NCBI GenBank assembly: GCA_951230915.1
Contig: OX579635.1
Coordinates: 12,090,001 to 12,154,000, forward strand
Source: Antitrichia curtipendula
Lineage: Eukaryota > Streptophyta > Bryopsida > Hypnales > Leucodontaceae
Direction: 5' to 3'
DNA: 64,000 bases
In this document: piece by piece, positions 24,293 through 35,266 of the stretch
Numbering within the stretch: position 1 is the stretch's first letter
How the letters are laid out: every line of letters begins with the position of its first letter
Translations under genes and position numbers: made by a program
The notes under the pieces: model-generated
Told to the model about the DNA's origin: nothing
Databases searched by the model: none
Seen by the model: the letters and a program-made list of their open reading frames with translations, nothing else

Positions 24293-24581
24293 GTATTTAA
24301 TGAGATTCTCATTCTGTCATAGTCTTAAACGAAATTGAAAGTTTTTAATAAAAACTTTTATTGACACAAGTAAAGTAAACTTCACTACCATTGTAGTAAA
24401 GTTCAGATTATTTGTGTCAATAAAGATGAATGAACTAGCATTGTCAACTAGTCAGTATTTTTGAGAGAAATAAAGGATTCTTATTTTTTGACACATGTTT
24501 GGAAGTAAAGCAAGGCAGGTCTAAAGAATTGAAAATAAAATTGTTTATGGTTCAATTTATTAAGTTTTCAATGCTTGATAA

Positions 24582-25560
24582 GTAACCCTAGACCGCCCAT
24601 GGCCGTTTTGGGTAAAAAAACATCCTAGCTTTTGTAAGTGCTATAAATCTAAATGTGACTAAGTAATAAAGATCTTAATCGTACAATCATGTAGTACACA
24701 TGTTGTAGATGTCATGGATCAAATTTGAAGTCATTTGGCCATGTAGATTGCAAGATTATAATGTTTTAGTGTTGAAAAAGAATGCTGAAATTTTCCTAAA
24801 AACACATTTAGAGGCCAAATTTGATTTCTAAACCTAATCAAATGAAAAAACTTTAAACTACAAAGTGATTCAAAACCAGGAAACAAACACATTGGTGAAA
24901 AAAAATATCATTCAATCAACTCAATGTGTTTGCAAAATGGCTTGCAAATGTCAAAAATAGGCAAGAAAAGTTGCAAAAAACACATCTAGGGATGAACCTC
25001 CTTCTACTAAAATGCTTCTCAGTCATTCATAAATTCTTGGATTGATATGAAAATTTAGCCCCACAAACTAGACTAGTATGCGCAACTTTGACAATTTTTT
25101 TATTTATTGAAAACGGACATTTATGAATAAGATACAAGCCGCCAAAGTTCACTATAGTCCATAAATGGCGGGATTTTGAATTTTGTATGCTCCCAAACAT
25201 TCAAAACAACTTGGATTGACATGAAAATTTCACCACAATAACTAGAATTCAAGGGAAATACAACCCAACAATTTTTTATTGAAATCGAACATTGGATGGA
25301 GATACAAGACTCACCTCAAAGTTGCAGCCATGAAGTGCACTTTGGTGAATCAAATTGAGCCTGTGAACTTGATTGGCTTCCAGAAAATCATTCCCTCTTG
25401 GATTGATCTGAAAATTTTACCACACTAACTTGAAGAAAAGGCGCAACTTTTCCAACAAGTTTTATTAAATTGGCCATTGAATGCAGAAGTTACAGTACTT
25501 TGAATTTAACTTAAAACTATGTGAGGACACTTTTTGTCCTCTTGGACGGTCTAGGGTTAA
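24582..25560. mobile_element. TTAA-CCCTAGACCG element (nested)
   Basis: The left end GTAACCCTAGACCGCCCATG and right end GGACGGTCTAGGGTTAA form inverted termini (CCCTAGACCGYCC). The right flank is TTAA and the left is GTAA, a likely single mutation. CCCTAG directly after TTAA is the same start as the founder piggyBac element, which supports a piggyBac-like assignment. 979 bases, with three imperfect internal repeats of a phrase like TTGGATTGAYATGAAAATTT. No transposase. Confidence 0.6.
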
Positions 25561-25742
25561 ACCATAAATAATTTAACTTGGCGCCCCTGCTTGGTGCGTC
25601 AACTATGGGAATGCTCTAAGGTAAGAGGCTCTAAAATGGAACGGGTATTAAGAACAGACCCTATAAATGGTTGTAAAATGGACATGAGTTAGTTCTGAAA
25701 TTGCCATGTACAATCATTGAATGAATCAAGGAAAAAAGCATT

Positions 25743-26152
25743 AAGGTAGAACTACCCAATTCCGTCAGTGATTCAAATCCGTGGTCTACAACTTTGTCCG
25801 AATTCCGTCAGAAAACCATGCAAAACCGCTTCAGATTCTAACAATAGTAGTTTATTAATGCTATTAAAAGATAACGTGTCAATTAATGATTAGTGGATCT
25901 TCAAGTGCTATTAGATACATTGGAAAGCGGTATTGAGTTGTAAGAGGACGTTTATGAATCCAGTCTAGTAGCGGTTGTGCAATTTCACTTCAGAAATTCA
26001 CAGAAATTACAATTTTTATCAAAAAATTGTAATTCCACTTGGGTTTGACTCCTAAAACAAAAGCACACCTCTGAAAAATATGTATCTTTCCTAGAGTTGA
26101 CCCCAATATAGTTAGATTGCGAATCAGGGTGGTAATGGGTAGTTCTACTTTA
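25743..26152. mobile_element. TA-flanked MITE (TAAGGTAGAACTACCC)
   Basis: The left end TAAGGTAGAACTACCCAAT mirrors the right end ATGGGTAGTTCTACTTTA. About 410 bases, interior non-coding. It belongs to the AGGTAGA group with presumed TA duplication, and lies about 125 bases right of the Tourist-like element. Confidence 0.7.
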
Positions 26153-26599
26153 TCAATTGCAAGAGCCAATCATTTGCTTTGCTTTCCCCATCTTTCAATA
26201 GTATTGCAAGTGCACTGTTTATAGAAGACCTATGACCCAACTCGTTTGAAAATTCATAAGTAATTCAAAAATGCTTGGAAAAATATGAAACCACTTGGGC
26301 TAGATTCCTCATCTATTTTTCTTGTCTAAAAAATGAGCTAAAATTATTTCCATCCAATCAAATACACGAAAAAGGCAGACCAGCCTTTAGATGTGCCATT
26401 TCTAAGCCTCCTACCTTAAGGGAAGAAAGCCCCTTGTGCAGTAATGGGTGGACCCAAAGATGTTTTATATTTTTTGGGAGAAAGAAAAATGAAGAACACA
26501 ACTATAGAAATTTTAATTTTAATTTTCTGACTTAGAATGAATAAGATATGATTTTTCAAAGTTTGAAGTGCCTAGGTCCCTATTAATGCTCATAGGTGC

Positions 26600-27310
26600 A
26601 ACTGTGATGAATCAGAACATGCCTTTGAATGGAGCCAATGAGTTTAAGAATGATCCACTGTACGTTTCCATTCAATTCACTCCCCATTGTAAATCAAAAT
26701 TTATTGCAACTCCTAAACGCCCCAAGGTTTCTTCCCATAGTTTCAAGTCCATTTCAAGGTGTTGTAACTTTTGCATCTAATGTCCAAATTCAATAAAATA
26801 AAAAACTGTTTAGAAAGTTGCACCCTCTCTTCTAGTTTGTGTGGTAAAATTTTCAGATCAATCCAAAATGTGCTGATATTTTGAAAGCCAATCAAAGTTC
26901 ACAAGTTCAATCTGACTCCACCAAACTGCATTTGATAGCTTCAACTTTGGGGGCTTGTATCTACTTCATCTAATGGGTTTTTTCAACCAAATTTATTGGG
27001 TTATGTTCCCCTTGCAGTCTAGTTATTGTGGTAAAATTTTCATGTCAATCCAAGTTGTTTTTAATGTTTGAGAGCAATTCAAAATTCAAAATCCCAACAT
27101 TTTTTTATTACAATGAACTTCAGCAGTTTGTTCTTCTTCATACAATGTCCATTTCCAATCAATTATTTTGGAAAAGTTGCACATAGTAGTCTAGTTTGTG
27201 TTGTTAAAATTTCACATCAATCCAAGAAGTTATGAGTGACTGAGAAGCATTTGAGTAGAAGGAGGTTCAGCCTCAGATATATTTTTTTTGCTATTTTTTG
27301 ACATTTCAAT
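26600..27310. repeat. Reverse relic of the CCCTAGACCG family
   Basis: Phrases from the interior of 24582-25560 recur here as reverse complements in reversed order: GTGGTAAAATTTTCATGTCA (about 27030), GCAACTCCTAAACG, and the ending with AGAAGGAGGTTCAGCCTC matching GATGAACCTCCTTCT. Termini are lost. A truncated copy in opposite orientation. Confidence 0.55.
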
Positions 27311-27810
27311 GCCATTTTGCAGACCTCACTAAATTCAGGACTTTATTATGAGCAAAATCACACATGATGGTGAACCATGTCACTTGCTCAATAGCCTAAA
27401 ACCACACACATGGAATGACAGTTTCTCACCACACGAAATCACTCCCATTTATGTACTGTTTGGGGCACTTCTCGAGGCACTTCTATAGGGGTGGTTCTTA
27501 ATGCCCAAACTGTTTTCAAGCCTCCTCCTATAATTCCATCATTCTCCCAGACTTCACAAGACAAATGAATTCTCTATCAGATTCCCATGACATAAAACAG
27601 TGCTTCATTTCACAAAAGCATTGGAGAATGCAACCTCAGCTACCATATCACAAAGTGCACATTGATTGATTCCCCCCCCCCCAAAGCATTGGAGAATGCA
27701 ATGTACCTTATCACAAAGTGCAAATTGACTGCTTAGGCATTAAATAGAGAACATTTGGGGCTTAGAGAAGGCTGCCTCCTTTTTAGAAGCTCTATGTAAT
27801 CAGCAATGTT

Positions 27811-28004
27811 TGGTAGAACCACCCCCTTACCAACCATGGATCAATACCCAAATGTAGGGTGCAGCTATTTCCAACCAAGGCTGGAGCAGGTTTTCAACCA
27901 AAGCTTGGAATGTGATTTTTCCTCCTTTGCAAAGTTGGGACTATTAGGTCATGACACATGTCCTGATATAGTGAGCAAAGTGGTTGACTATGGGTGGTTC
28001 TACT
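27811..28004. mobile_element. MITE copy, GGTAGAACCACCC ends
   Basis: Begins TGGTAGAACCACCCCCTTAC and ends TATGGGTGGTTCTACTG, so the ends are inverted repeats of about 13 bases. About 194 bases long, the most compact copy of the family seen at 4834 and 22795. The ORF at 27806-28021 is a read-through of it. Confidence 0.65.
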
Positions 28005-28405
28005 GTACAATAGACTGCTAAATAAAAATTCAAAAAATAAAATCAATTTCAAAACTTTTTAAAATTGCAGTCCATCGTAATAAATCCACAGTGGACTGCA
28101 ATTTTTCAATCCTAAAAAAAATAAAATTAATGCGCAATTCATCTGCTAGACAGTCTACCAAGGTGGATTGCAATTATTAGTTTTTTTAAAATTAATCAAT
28201 TTATTTTTTATTCAATTGTTGGTTGTTCACTTTTGATCCAGAGACGGCAGCCGTATTGAGGCCTCATTCTTCCCCCCAATGGAAGGAATCAACAACTTTG
28301 CATGTTGACTTTTGTTAATTTACTGTACGGTGGGCTCCAATAATATTTAGAATTTTCTTTGCAATTAGTTTTAAAGAGAAAGTCCATGAACTTCAAGAAG
28401 CTTTA

Positions 28406-28536
28406 GAGCATCCCCACTCCAACACGGGGAAGCAACACTTTAAATGGTCTGAACCATTGATCTTAGAAAATTTTCTAAGATCAATGGAGTCAGACCATTT
28501 GAAGTGTTGCTTCCCCGTGTTGGAGTGGGGATGCTC
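28406..28536. mobile_element. Tourist-type hairpin MITE with TTA duplication
   Basis: An almost perfect 131-base palindrome: GAGCATCCCCACTCCAACAC at the left end and its exact complement GTGTTGGAGTGGGGATGCTC at the right, centred on TTAGAAAATTTTCTAA. It is flanked on both sides by TTA (28403-28405 and 28537-28539). GAGCATC-type ends and a TTA duplication are standard for Tourist (PIF/Harbinger) MITEs. Only a few arm mismatches suggests a recent insertion. Confidence 0.9.
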
Positions 28537-31500
28537 TTAGCATGCTACAAAACGAACAAACTTTGAAACCGCAAGCTGTGTTGGAATTGTAGTGAAGATT
28601 ACTTGAGCATCGTAACAAATATATACATGTAAAATTCAAAATCATACAATAATTTGAATCTTTCCAATATACTATCTACCATCTAGAATTGTCACACATT
28701 GCTAAATTATAGCTTGCATTCAATTAGACAAGTTCAAAATGAGCTCTTGTAACTGTTGTAGAGATACTTGATCCCATACCATTGATTTCTAGTAACATTT
28801 TTTGTTGTGCAATAGCATAAAGTTAACTTATGAATTTTTCTTCCCAATTACACAAATTCAAACAAAAAAATTCATAAACTTTAAGATGCTCTTAAATGCT
28901 ATAAAATGATCAAATTATGAAACTACAAATTGCCTTTGAAATGCAATGAAGTGCAATTCAACTTCATAATAAGTGCAAAAAGAATAATCCAAAATCATAC
29001 AACAATTTGTATTTCTTTTACATACTAGCTATCTACCATTTTGTAGAGAACATGTGGAAGATAGTCAAGGATTTGTTGCAATAAGGTAGAACAAGTAAGA
29101 AATGATAGAAGCAATTCAAGTGGCATGGGATTGAATATCTCCACTATAAGAAACTAGAGTTTTTTGATGTCTAAGTTGACAGATTTTAGGTGACTTTGAA
29201 TCTAACAACCCTTATCTTTATGTCAATAGTAGCATCCAATGTAACATCGAGATGAGACGTCAATAGTTTTAAACATCACCTAAAACACGGTTTTCTTATA
29301 ATACTCTAAAGCAATTGTGAAGGCTCATTTCTAATATATACCATAAAACACAAGTTGTAATTATAGCAAATGGTGGCAACACTAGATGGTAGATATTGTA
29401 TTCAAAACATCAAATTCTTCAATTGATTTTCAATTACATATGTATACATTTGTAATGATGATGAAGTAGATTTCAGCTTGATTCCAATTTAATTCAAAAT
29501 TCAAATTCCATTCATTTTGTAGCATATAAAGGCCCCCCAAAGTTCTCATACTTTCAACCCAAACTGCTAGGATCCAAAAATTTGTAAGACTATTAGATCC
29601 AACTGTACAGTGTTTTCTTCAATCTTGAACATTACATTCAAATCCACAATATATGCAAACACCAATCTACCTCCAATAGGACGCACCAAGAATAACACTT
29701 ACTACCTAAGCCTTCATGGCTTAGATAGTAGAACTATCCCCAACAGATTATTCATTCACGCTAGTCATACAACTAGAGTTACTCTTCAGTTTCTTCTTTG
29801 CATACACCATAATTGTACTTTGTTCAATATTCCACCAATTAAAGATATTTGCATGTTATTCTAACCCCTTTAAACTGAACCTTGCAAATTCTTACATAAA
29901 ATATACTGCCCCTGTTCATGAAAACCTAGGGTTGATTTTTGGTACACCTACTTTCAATTCTTTGAAAATTCATAGTTTGTTTGTGCAATGTTCCCAAAAA
30001 AACCTTAAGAAGGGAATTTAGAATACTCTTTTTAACTTTCAACAAGATCCAACAAAAACAAGAGGCAATTTGATAATAGGAACAATATTCAATTGCTTAT
30101 TTGAATGCGTTTAGGTGAAACTAAATTAACTCCTAAGGGAATTGCTCCTAATTTTGATTATTTCTAAAATCAGTAACCCTATGTATTCTTGTTTGAAATG
30201 TACAACCTTTATCCATGAGAGTCGGAGGTGGATTTTGGACGTGTCTACTTTCAATAGTTTGAAATTCATAGTTATTTGTAATGTATCCCAAAGCTCCATT
30301 CTAAAAGAATTTTGGATCTCCTTTTGATTGCCTAAACGATCCAACCTATTTTTTTTGGTAAATTTTTTTTCCAAATTTTTTGCCTTACTTGCCTCATTTT
30401 GACACTGATTCCTTTCAACACTAAGAAAAGTGGGTGAAAAAATCACCAAATCAACTAAGCTAGTCACTTGAAATTACCAAATCCTTCTCAAACAGGTTAC
30501 TCCCCCGTCCTATAATGATCTTCATGTTTGCTTTAATTTTTTGTCCTCAAATGATCTTTATTGTACACTTTTTGAGGTTGGAATAGGTTAAATGTGGCTT
30601 TTGATTGCTTTTTGGGACTACAAAACAACTATGAGTAGTAGTTCCCCCTCCATCTATGTAATCATCAATCCAAAGACGAATGAAATGATTGGAAAGATCA
30701 ATCAACATTGTTCATTCTTATTTTTTGCATCTCTTTGAGTATTTCCCATATGAAGGAGATGAAGCTCTGAGAGGCGAAATAGAGGTCCAAACATAATCTT
30801 GGACACACACTAAATGCCCATAAAATGAAAAGTTCACACTCAACAATTAAATGTCCAATGGTGCTTTTTGAAAATGCCCCCCAAATTCCACTTTTCAATA
30901 CTCCATAAACTACACTTTGAAAAGGGCCCTACATCTCAAAGTTTCTTGGACGCTAAGAGCGCACCAAATTCTACTTATAGTGCAAAACAAGTCTTTTAAA
31001 TGTTATTTTTAGCCTTTAATCTGGAACATTTTATCCAATAGGAAGATCATTTTGGGACGGAGGTAGTATTAGATTCACCAAAACTTGGATGAAAGTTACT
31101 ACTAATAGATAATGTCATGGATGAACGTACACACATGGGGAAAAAAATCCATCCATTTCTCCTTACCTGCAGCACTGCCGCATTTCAGGGTGCAAGCCGC
31201 TCTGCCAACTAACTGGCTGTGAAGTGTGAACCCCAGTGGCCCAGTCCTTGCCTTAGATCGGCCTCATTCCACCGACCTGATCCAATCCCCAGCCTGTCTA
31301 ACCGGCCAGCCTGTGTAACAAGCAAACAAATGCAACCGCTACCTCCGTCCAACAACGGCAGGCCAGGAGTCCTACGACGGACCAGTTGTGCAGAAACGGA
31401 ATCCGACAAAGCCAATGAACTACCAGTCCAATCCGCAGAACACAGCAACCCAGTTTATGTGTGTATGTATGTTTAAAAAAACAACCAGGTGAACGAGATC

Positions 31501-31897
31501 AACCCCACGGCAAGGAAACCCTTTTGTTGCAAATTTTTGATCAGGCCATAAATTGGATAGCCCACACAACTCGCACTCCTTCTCACCTTCCTCACAAACC
31601 TACTCACTGCACTCCACAGGATCCGTGACTTTCGATCTAGTCGTTGAAGAACAGTCACATTGAAGTTGAGATTCCGGGGATCTTCATGTGTGGGGGTCTT
31701 CTTCAAGGTCTGGAGGAAGCACCCAACTGAGTTTCCTTCCTCCAGGCCCTCTATAGTACAAAATAGCCAACAGTGGTGTTCTACAGTATCTCAAACTCTC
31801 AACCGGCCATGGCCAAGAACGTAGACATTTGAGCGTGACTTTCCCAGCACTGCAGCACAGCACAGCACAGTACAGTACATTACAGTACAGTCGAGGC
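28537..31897. other. Intergenic, 3' flank of receptor gene B
   Basis: AT-rich to about 31100 and then more GC-rich towards gene B. Contains the Stowaway element at 30500-31066. The ORFs at 29610-29864, 30126-30467, 31209-31476 and 31473-31706 show no domain. A short (CAGCA/CAGTA) repeat lies at 31852-31888, about 10 bases from the stop codon of gene B and probably within its 3' UTR. Confidence 0.45.
30500..31066. mobile_element. Stowaway MITE
   Basis: The left end CTCCCCCGTCCTATAATGAT and right end, read in reverse, CTACCTCCGTCCCAAAATGA, each next to TA, match the well-known Stowaway terminal motif (CTCCCTCCGTCC) and its TA target duplication. 567 bases, longer than usual, so it may hold a further insertion. 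The ORF at 30698-30898 lies inside and is not a gene. Confidence 0.8.
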
Positions 31898-34800
31898 TCA
31901 AGGACTTCGTCCCAAGCCGTATTCCACCGTGCTAGGACACAGGTAGTATTCACTATAAAGAGGCGTACAGTACTTGTCGTTGACGAGGTCGATGTTGTCC
32001 GGGAGATCTGTCCGAGGCGGGGCCGCCGAAGAATACGCAATGAGTTGCCATGGCGTGATCACCCCGCTGGAGCTGATGCTCTCTTTCACGACCTCCACGA
32101 TTAAGCCGGGCCGCTGAGCCAACATCCGCACCCCGGCGAGCTCCACTTGGCAGGCTTGCACCCACAGGAACTTCAAGCGTGGGCAACCGTAGGCCAAGGC
32201 TCCCATACCTGACAGGAGGCACATGCCGTGGGGTAGCAGTTAGCACTAGAATATCAGTAACTGAGGTTCCCGTTCATGCACATCCCACGGGTCCACGGTA
32301 CGATATCACTGACTAGGGTTTCACTTCATGCACATCCCAGAGGTTAGGACTATAATATCACTAACAAGGGTTATCTACTTCTCTCCTCATGTTACCAGTG
32401 ACGTGATACAAGTTATTAGCGATACAGGATTTTAGAATTTGTGGTGTTCAAAAGAATTCTCAAGTAGTTTTGGGAAATGAAAGTTGGTTGGCAAGCTAGA
32501 TGGCCACTAGGAACTTGTCAAAAAGACTGAGTATGTCAAAGACACCAACCAAGTCTGACCTAAAGGGCCACCGCAGGAACAACCGGTTGTCTTACATGCT
32601 CAACAGCAGTGTCACTTTCTCACTCAAGTAAGGGAGGGTTATATTCTTGTTACTTGTTACCTGTTTTACTTAAAACATGATATGAGATCTCAATGTCCAC
32701 AATTTTATGCATGCCAAACCCAGGAAGTTTGATAACCATATCAAGCTTCCCGGCTCTTGACCCGTTATCTAACCTATATTACCAACCCACTGCAGAACTT
32801 CAGCACGAAAGACATAGGGTAGACATACCATTACCATCCACTTAACAATTCCCCACCCGAGTACCAGAGGTATACATTTGTGTTCTAGAATGTACTCCAC
32901 TATTTACATGAGCGTGGAATTGAGTGCTGGGGGTGTTAATCTTAGTCCAAAACCAAAGGCAAGCTCTGTTGGTATGGACTTACTTGTATCCCCAAATGGG
33001 CAATGGCGGAGCTCCAGTTTCCGCAGCCTCATACACCCGGCAGCTAAACAGGCAAGCCCTACGTCGCTGCTTCCACAATTGGTGAGCGTAATGATGTGTA
33101 GATTGCCACCATATCGTCCAATATAGCTCATTCCCTCATCAGTAATCACCACATTGGACAGCCCAAATCTGCTGAAGCACAGGGCTAATCTCCGGGCCTT
33201 GGTGCACTTCATTAAAAGCGCTTTCACTCCCAGGTTCAATGTGGAGCTTCCTTCCAACTCTATGATCTGCAAATGCCCAGTCAAGAGTGACATAAGGATT
33301 TATCACATGCGCAACTTGCATCATAAACTATACATCCTGCTTTGAGCAACAAAGGAGAAAGGAAGGGAAGGGCATGGGACGCACCGGGTGGGAATCGTGG
33401 TATTTTTGAACCAGGCATATGCGAATATCCGACAGACCCGGGCAATTATTTGCAAGAGTCTCCAATGCTTCGTTCGTCATATCCGCTGCGTAAATAATGA
33501 TCTTCTCTAATAAAAAGCAGCCTTTGGCCACGGCGGTCAATCCATGCTGGGTCACAAACCCTTGTTCATCTTGTTGCACGATCAGCCTCTTTAATTTTGT
33601 ACAATGGGTGCCCACCTCCCGTAACCCTCTGTCACCTACGATATCAGTGCACTGCACACAGAAACATTGCGGCCATTCAGCGAGAGTCCTAACATGTACA
33701 GCTTGTCGAAAACAGTCAAAGGTATCATCATACCACGAAACCGCATACACTCCACCCTCTTTTCAAGTTGGGGTGAAAATTTCAACATGTATGAAGTTTT
33801 TAGAAGTTCCTAACGCATAAAAAAAGGTTTAGTATCATATTACAACACTAATACACAACATACTAAATCATTTGTACTGAGGTATGACAACATTCCATTG
33901 CAAATGCTACTAATGTTTCATATGTTTGTGATAATCCAGATTTCCAAAGCAAATCTCAACGTGGCTCTAAGGAATTTGTCCGGATGTGACCTCATTGACA
34001 AGTTAATGAGTTAGCATCCCACTAACAGGCCACTATTCTCAAGTTCCTCAACTACCACCTGTCATCTGTCACCTTCTTGTAAGTAAATCACTACAGAATT
34101 TTGAAAGAATTCGTCAACTTCTATTTTCAAATTTCTAAAATCAAATTTCTGAACATAAGCTTCTCGGATCAAGGTAGGTGAGATCTTAACAATTACAGGA
34201 GGAGCATGTCGAGAAGGTGGACTGGACAGGACTGAGCATCAATCATTTTGCAGAATTGAAAAATTCTCCGAAAACCAACCTGCAGATCCTCCAAATTTAC
34301 ACAAGTGCACAGCAAGTCGGTGAGCTCCGGTTGCAAGAGCTGTGCATATGTGAGGTCCAAAATCGTCAACCTCGCCGCCACGGGCATCACCATCATCATG
34401 GATCCATCGTCCAAATCCCAGAGCGCAGAAAGCCCTTGCAACCTCTTGCAACTCTGAAACGCCTCCGCAATCTGGTCCGGATTCTCCACGTTCTGCGAGT
34501 AGAGCCCAATCCCCAAGTGATGCATTCCCGAGTTCGCCGCTTTCACCACCGGCAACACATGGTCGATCTTCAACGCGTCACACAACCGCAAATCCCGACA
34601 CCGCGAGGCGAGGTCCACCAGTACATGCTGCTCCACGAACTCCACTTCCGTCAACGACAGATTCAAAACCTCCAGCAACCTCGCCGTGGCCGCGAGAGTG
34701 GTGAGCCAGAACGGCGCCCCTTCATTCCGAATATCAGACTCGGAGAGATTCAACACAACAAGGTTCCGGCACTTCCGCGCAATAATCTCCAACCCCCGAG

Positions 34801-35266
34801 TTGAGAATCCGGAGCACTTCTCGAGTTCCAGACGCTGCAAGCTCGCCCCGCACTCGCTCACCAGCAGCTCGATGTCGGAATCGGACACCGTCATGCGCTT
34901 CATCTTGAGGTGCCGGATGGGGCGGCGAAACTGCACAAGAACTGGTATCCATAGGCTGGCGTACGCGCCCCAAACCTCCGCGCGAGGAATGAGATCAAAA
35001 TCCACGATCCGCGGCTTGCCTTTAATGGTCACAGACTGCGTGTTGGGAAACCGCGACACCAGCTTCCGCGGACGAATCGCGTAGCAGTTGGAAATCAAAA
35101 CCGACTCTCGGGCTTGTCCCTCGATGGCGTACAAGCGCTTGCAAACGAGCGAGACGGCGTTGCGGTCGGAGGCAGTGGGGAGAGAGTTGATGATGTTCTC
35201 CAGAATTTCGTCCGGGAATTGGAGGACCGCGCTAAAATCGTCCTCCCGTCGCACCCTAACACCCAT
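31898..35266 (-). CDS. COI1/TIR1-type F-box LRR receptor, gene B
   Basis: Tandem paralogue of gene A. Exons 35266-34280, 33651-33385, 33266-32984 and 32208-31898 (GT-AG introns of 628, 118 and 775 bases) give 615 aa. I chose Met 35266 because MGVRVRRED aligns with MGVRSRGRG of gene A; an in-frame ATG lies at 35338. F-box at about residues 15-55 (LQFPDEILENII), then KGKPR (R86, predicted COI1 R85), CSGFSTRGLEIIA, HLGIGLYSQNVENPDQIAEA, GDRGLREVG and ADMTNEALETL. The C-terminal part has KFLWVQAC (COI1 W519) and a COI1-like QLIAYSS tail. COI1 R409 and Y386 positions are kept. R348 is Ile and Y444 is Cys. The intron of A after HLGIG is absent, and B has an extra intron after CPFGDT. Reading frame is intact, so likely functional. 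Confidence 0.9.
32209..32983 (-). repeat. Gene B intron 3 with local repeats
   Basis: A 775-base intron, donor GTAAGTCC and acceptor CTCCTGTCAG on the minus strand. It splits a serine codon in B at a place that is uninterrupted in gene A. Near 32260-32365 the phrases GCACATCCCA and ATATCACTRACWAGGGTT repeat with a period of about 60 bases. Confidence 0.75.

Larger units (their letters stand above)
23352..25616. mobile_element. Tourist/PIF-like element with nested inserts
   Basis: The left end TAA|GAGCATCCCCACGGCG and right end, read in reverse, TTA|GAGCATTCCCATAG, with TAA on both outer sides (23349-23351 and 25617-25619), fit the 3-base TWA duplication and GAGCATC-type ends of PIF/Harbinger Tourist MITEs. 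Its 2265 bases include two later insertions, 23739-24292 (foldback) and 24582-25560 (TTAA-type), leaving about 730 bases of its own. It has no transposase. The early part (23380-23520) is GC-richer than its surroundings. Confidence 0.6.

Noticed and set aside
34217..35084. Plus-strand ORFs of 195 and 132 codons within gene B exon 1
   Set aside because: They are antisense to a conserved receptor exon. GC-rich coding DNA often has an open antisense frame, and neither has a domain.
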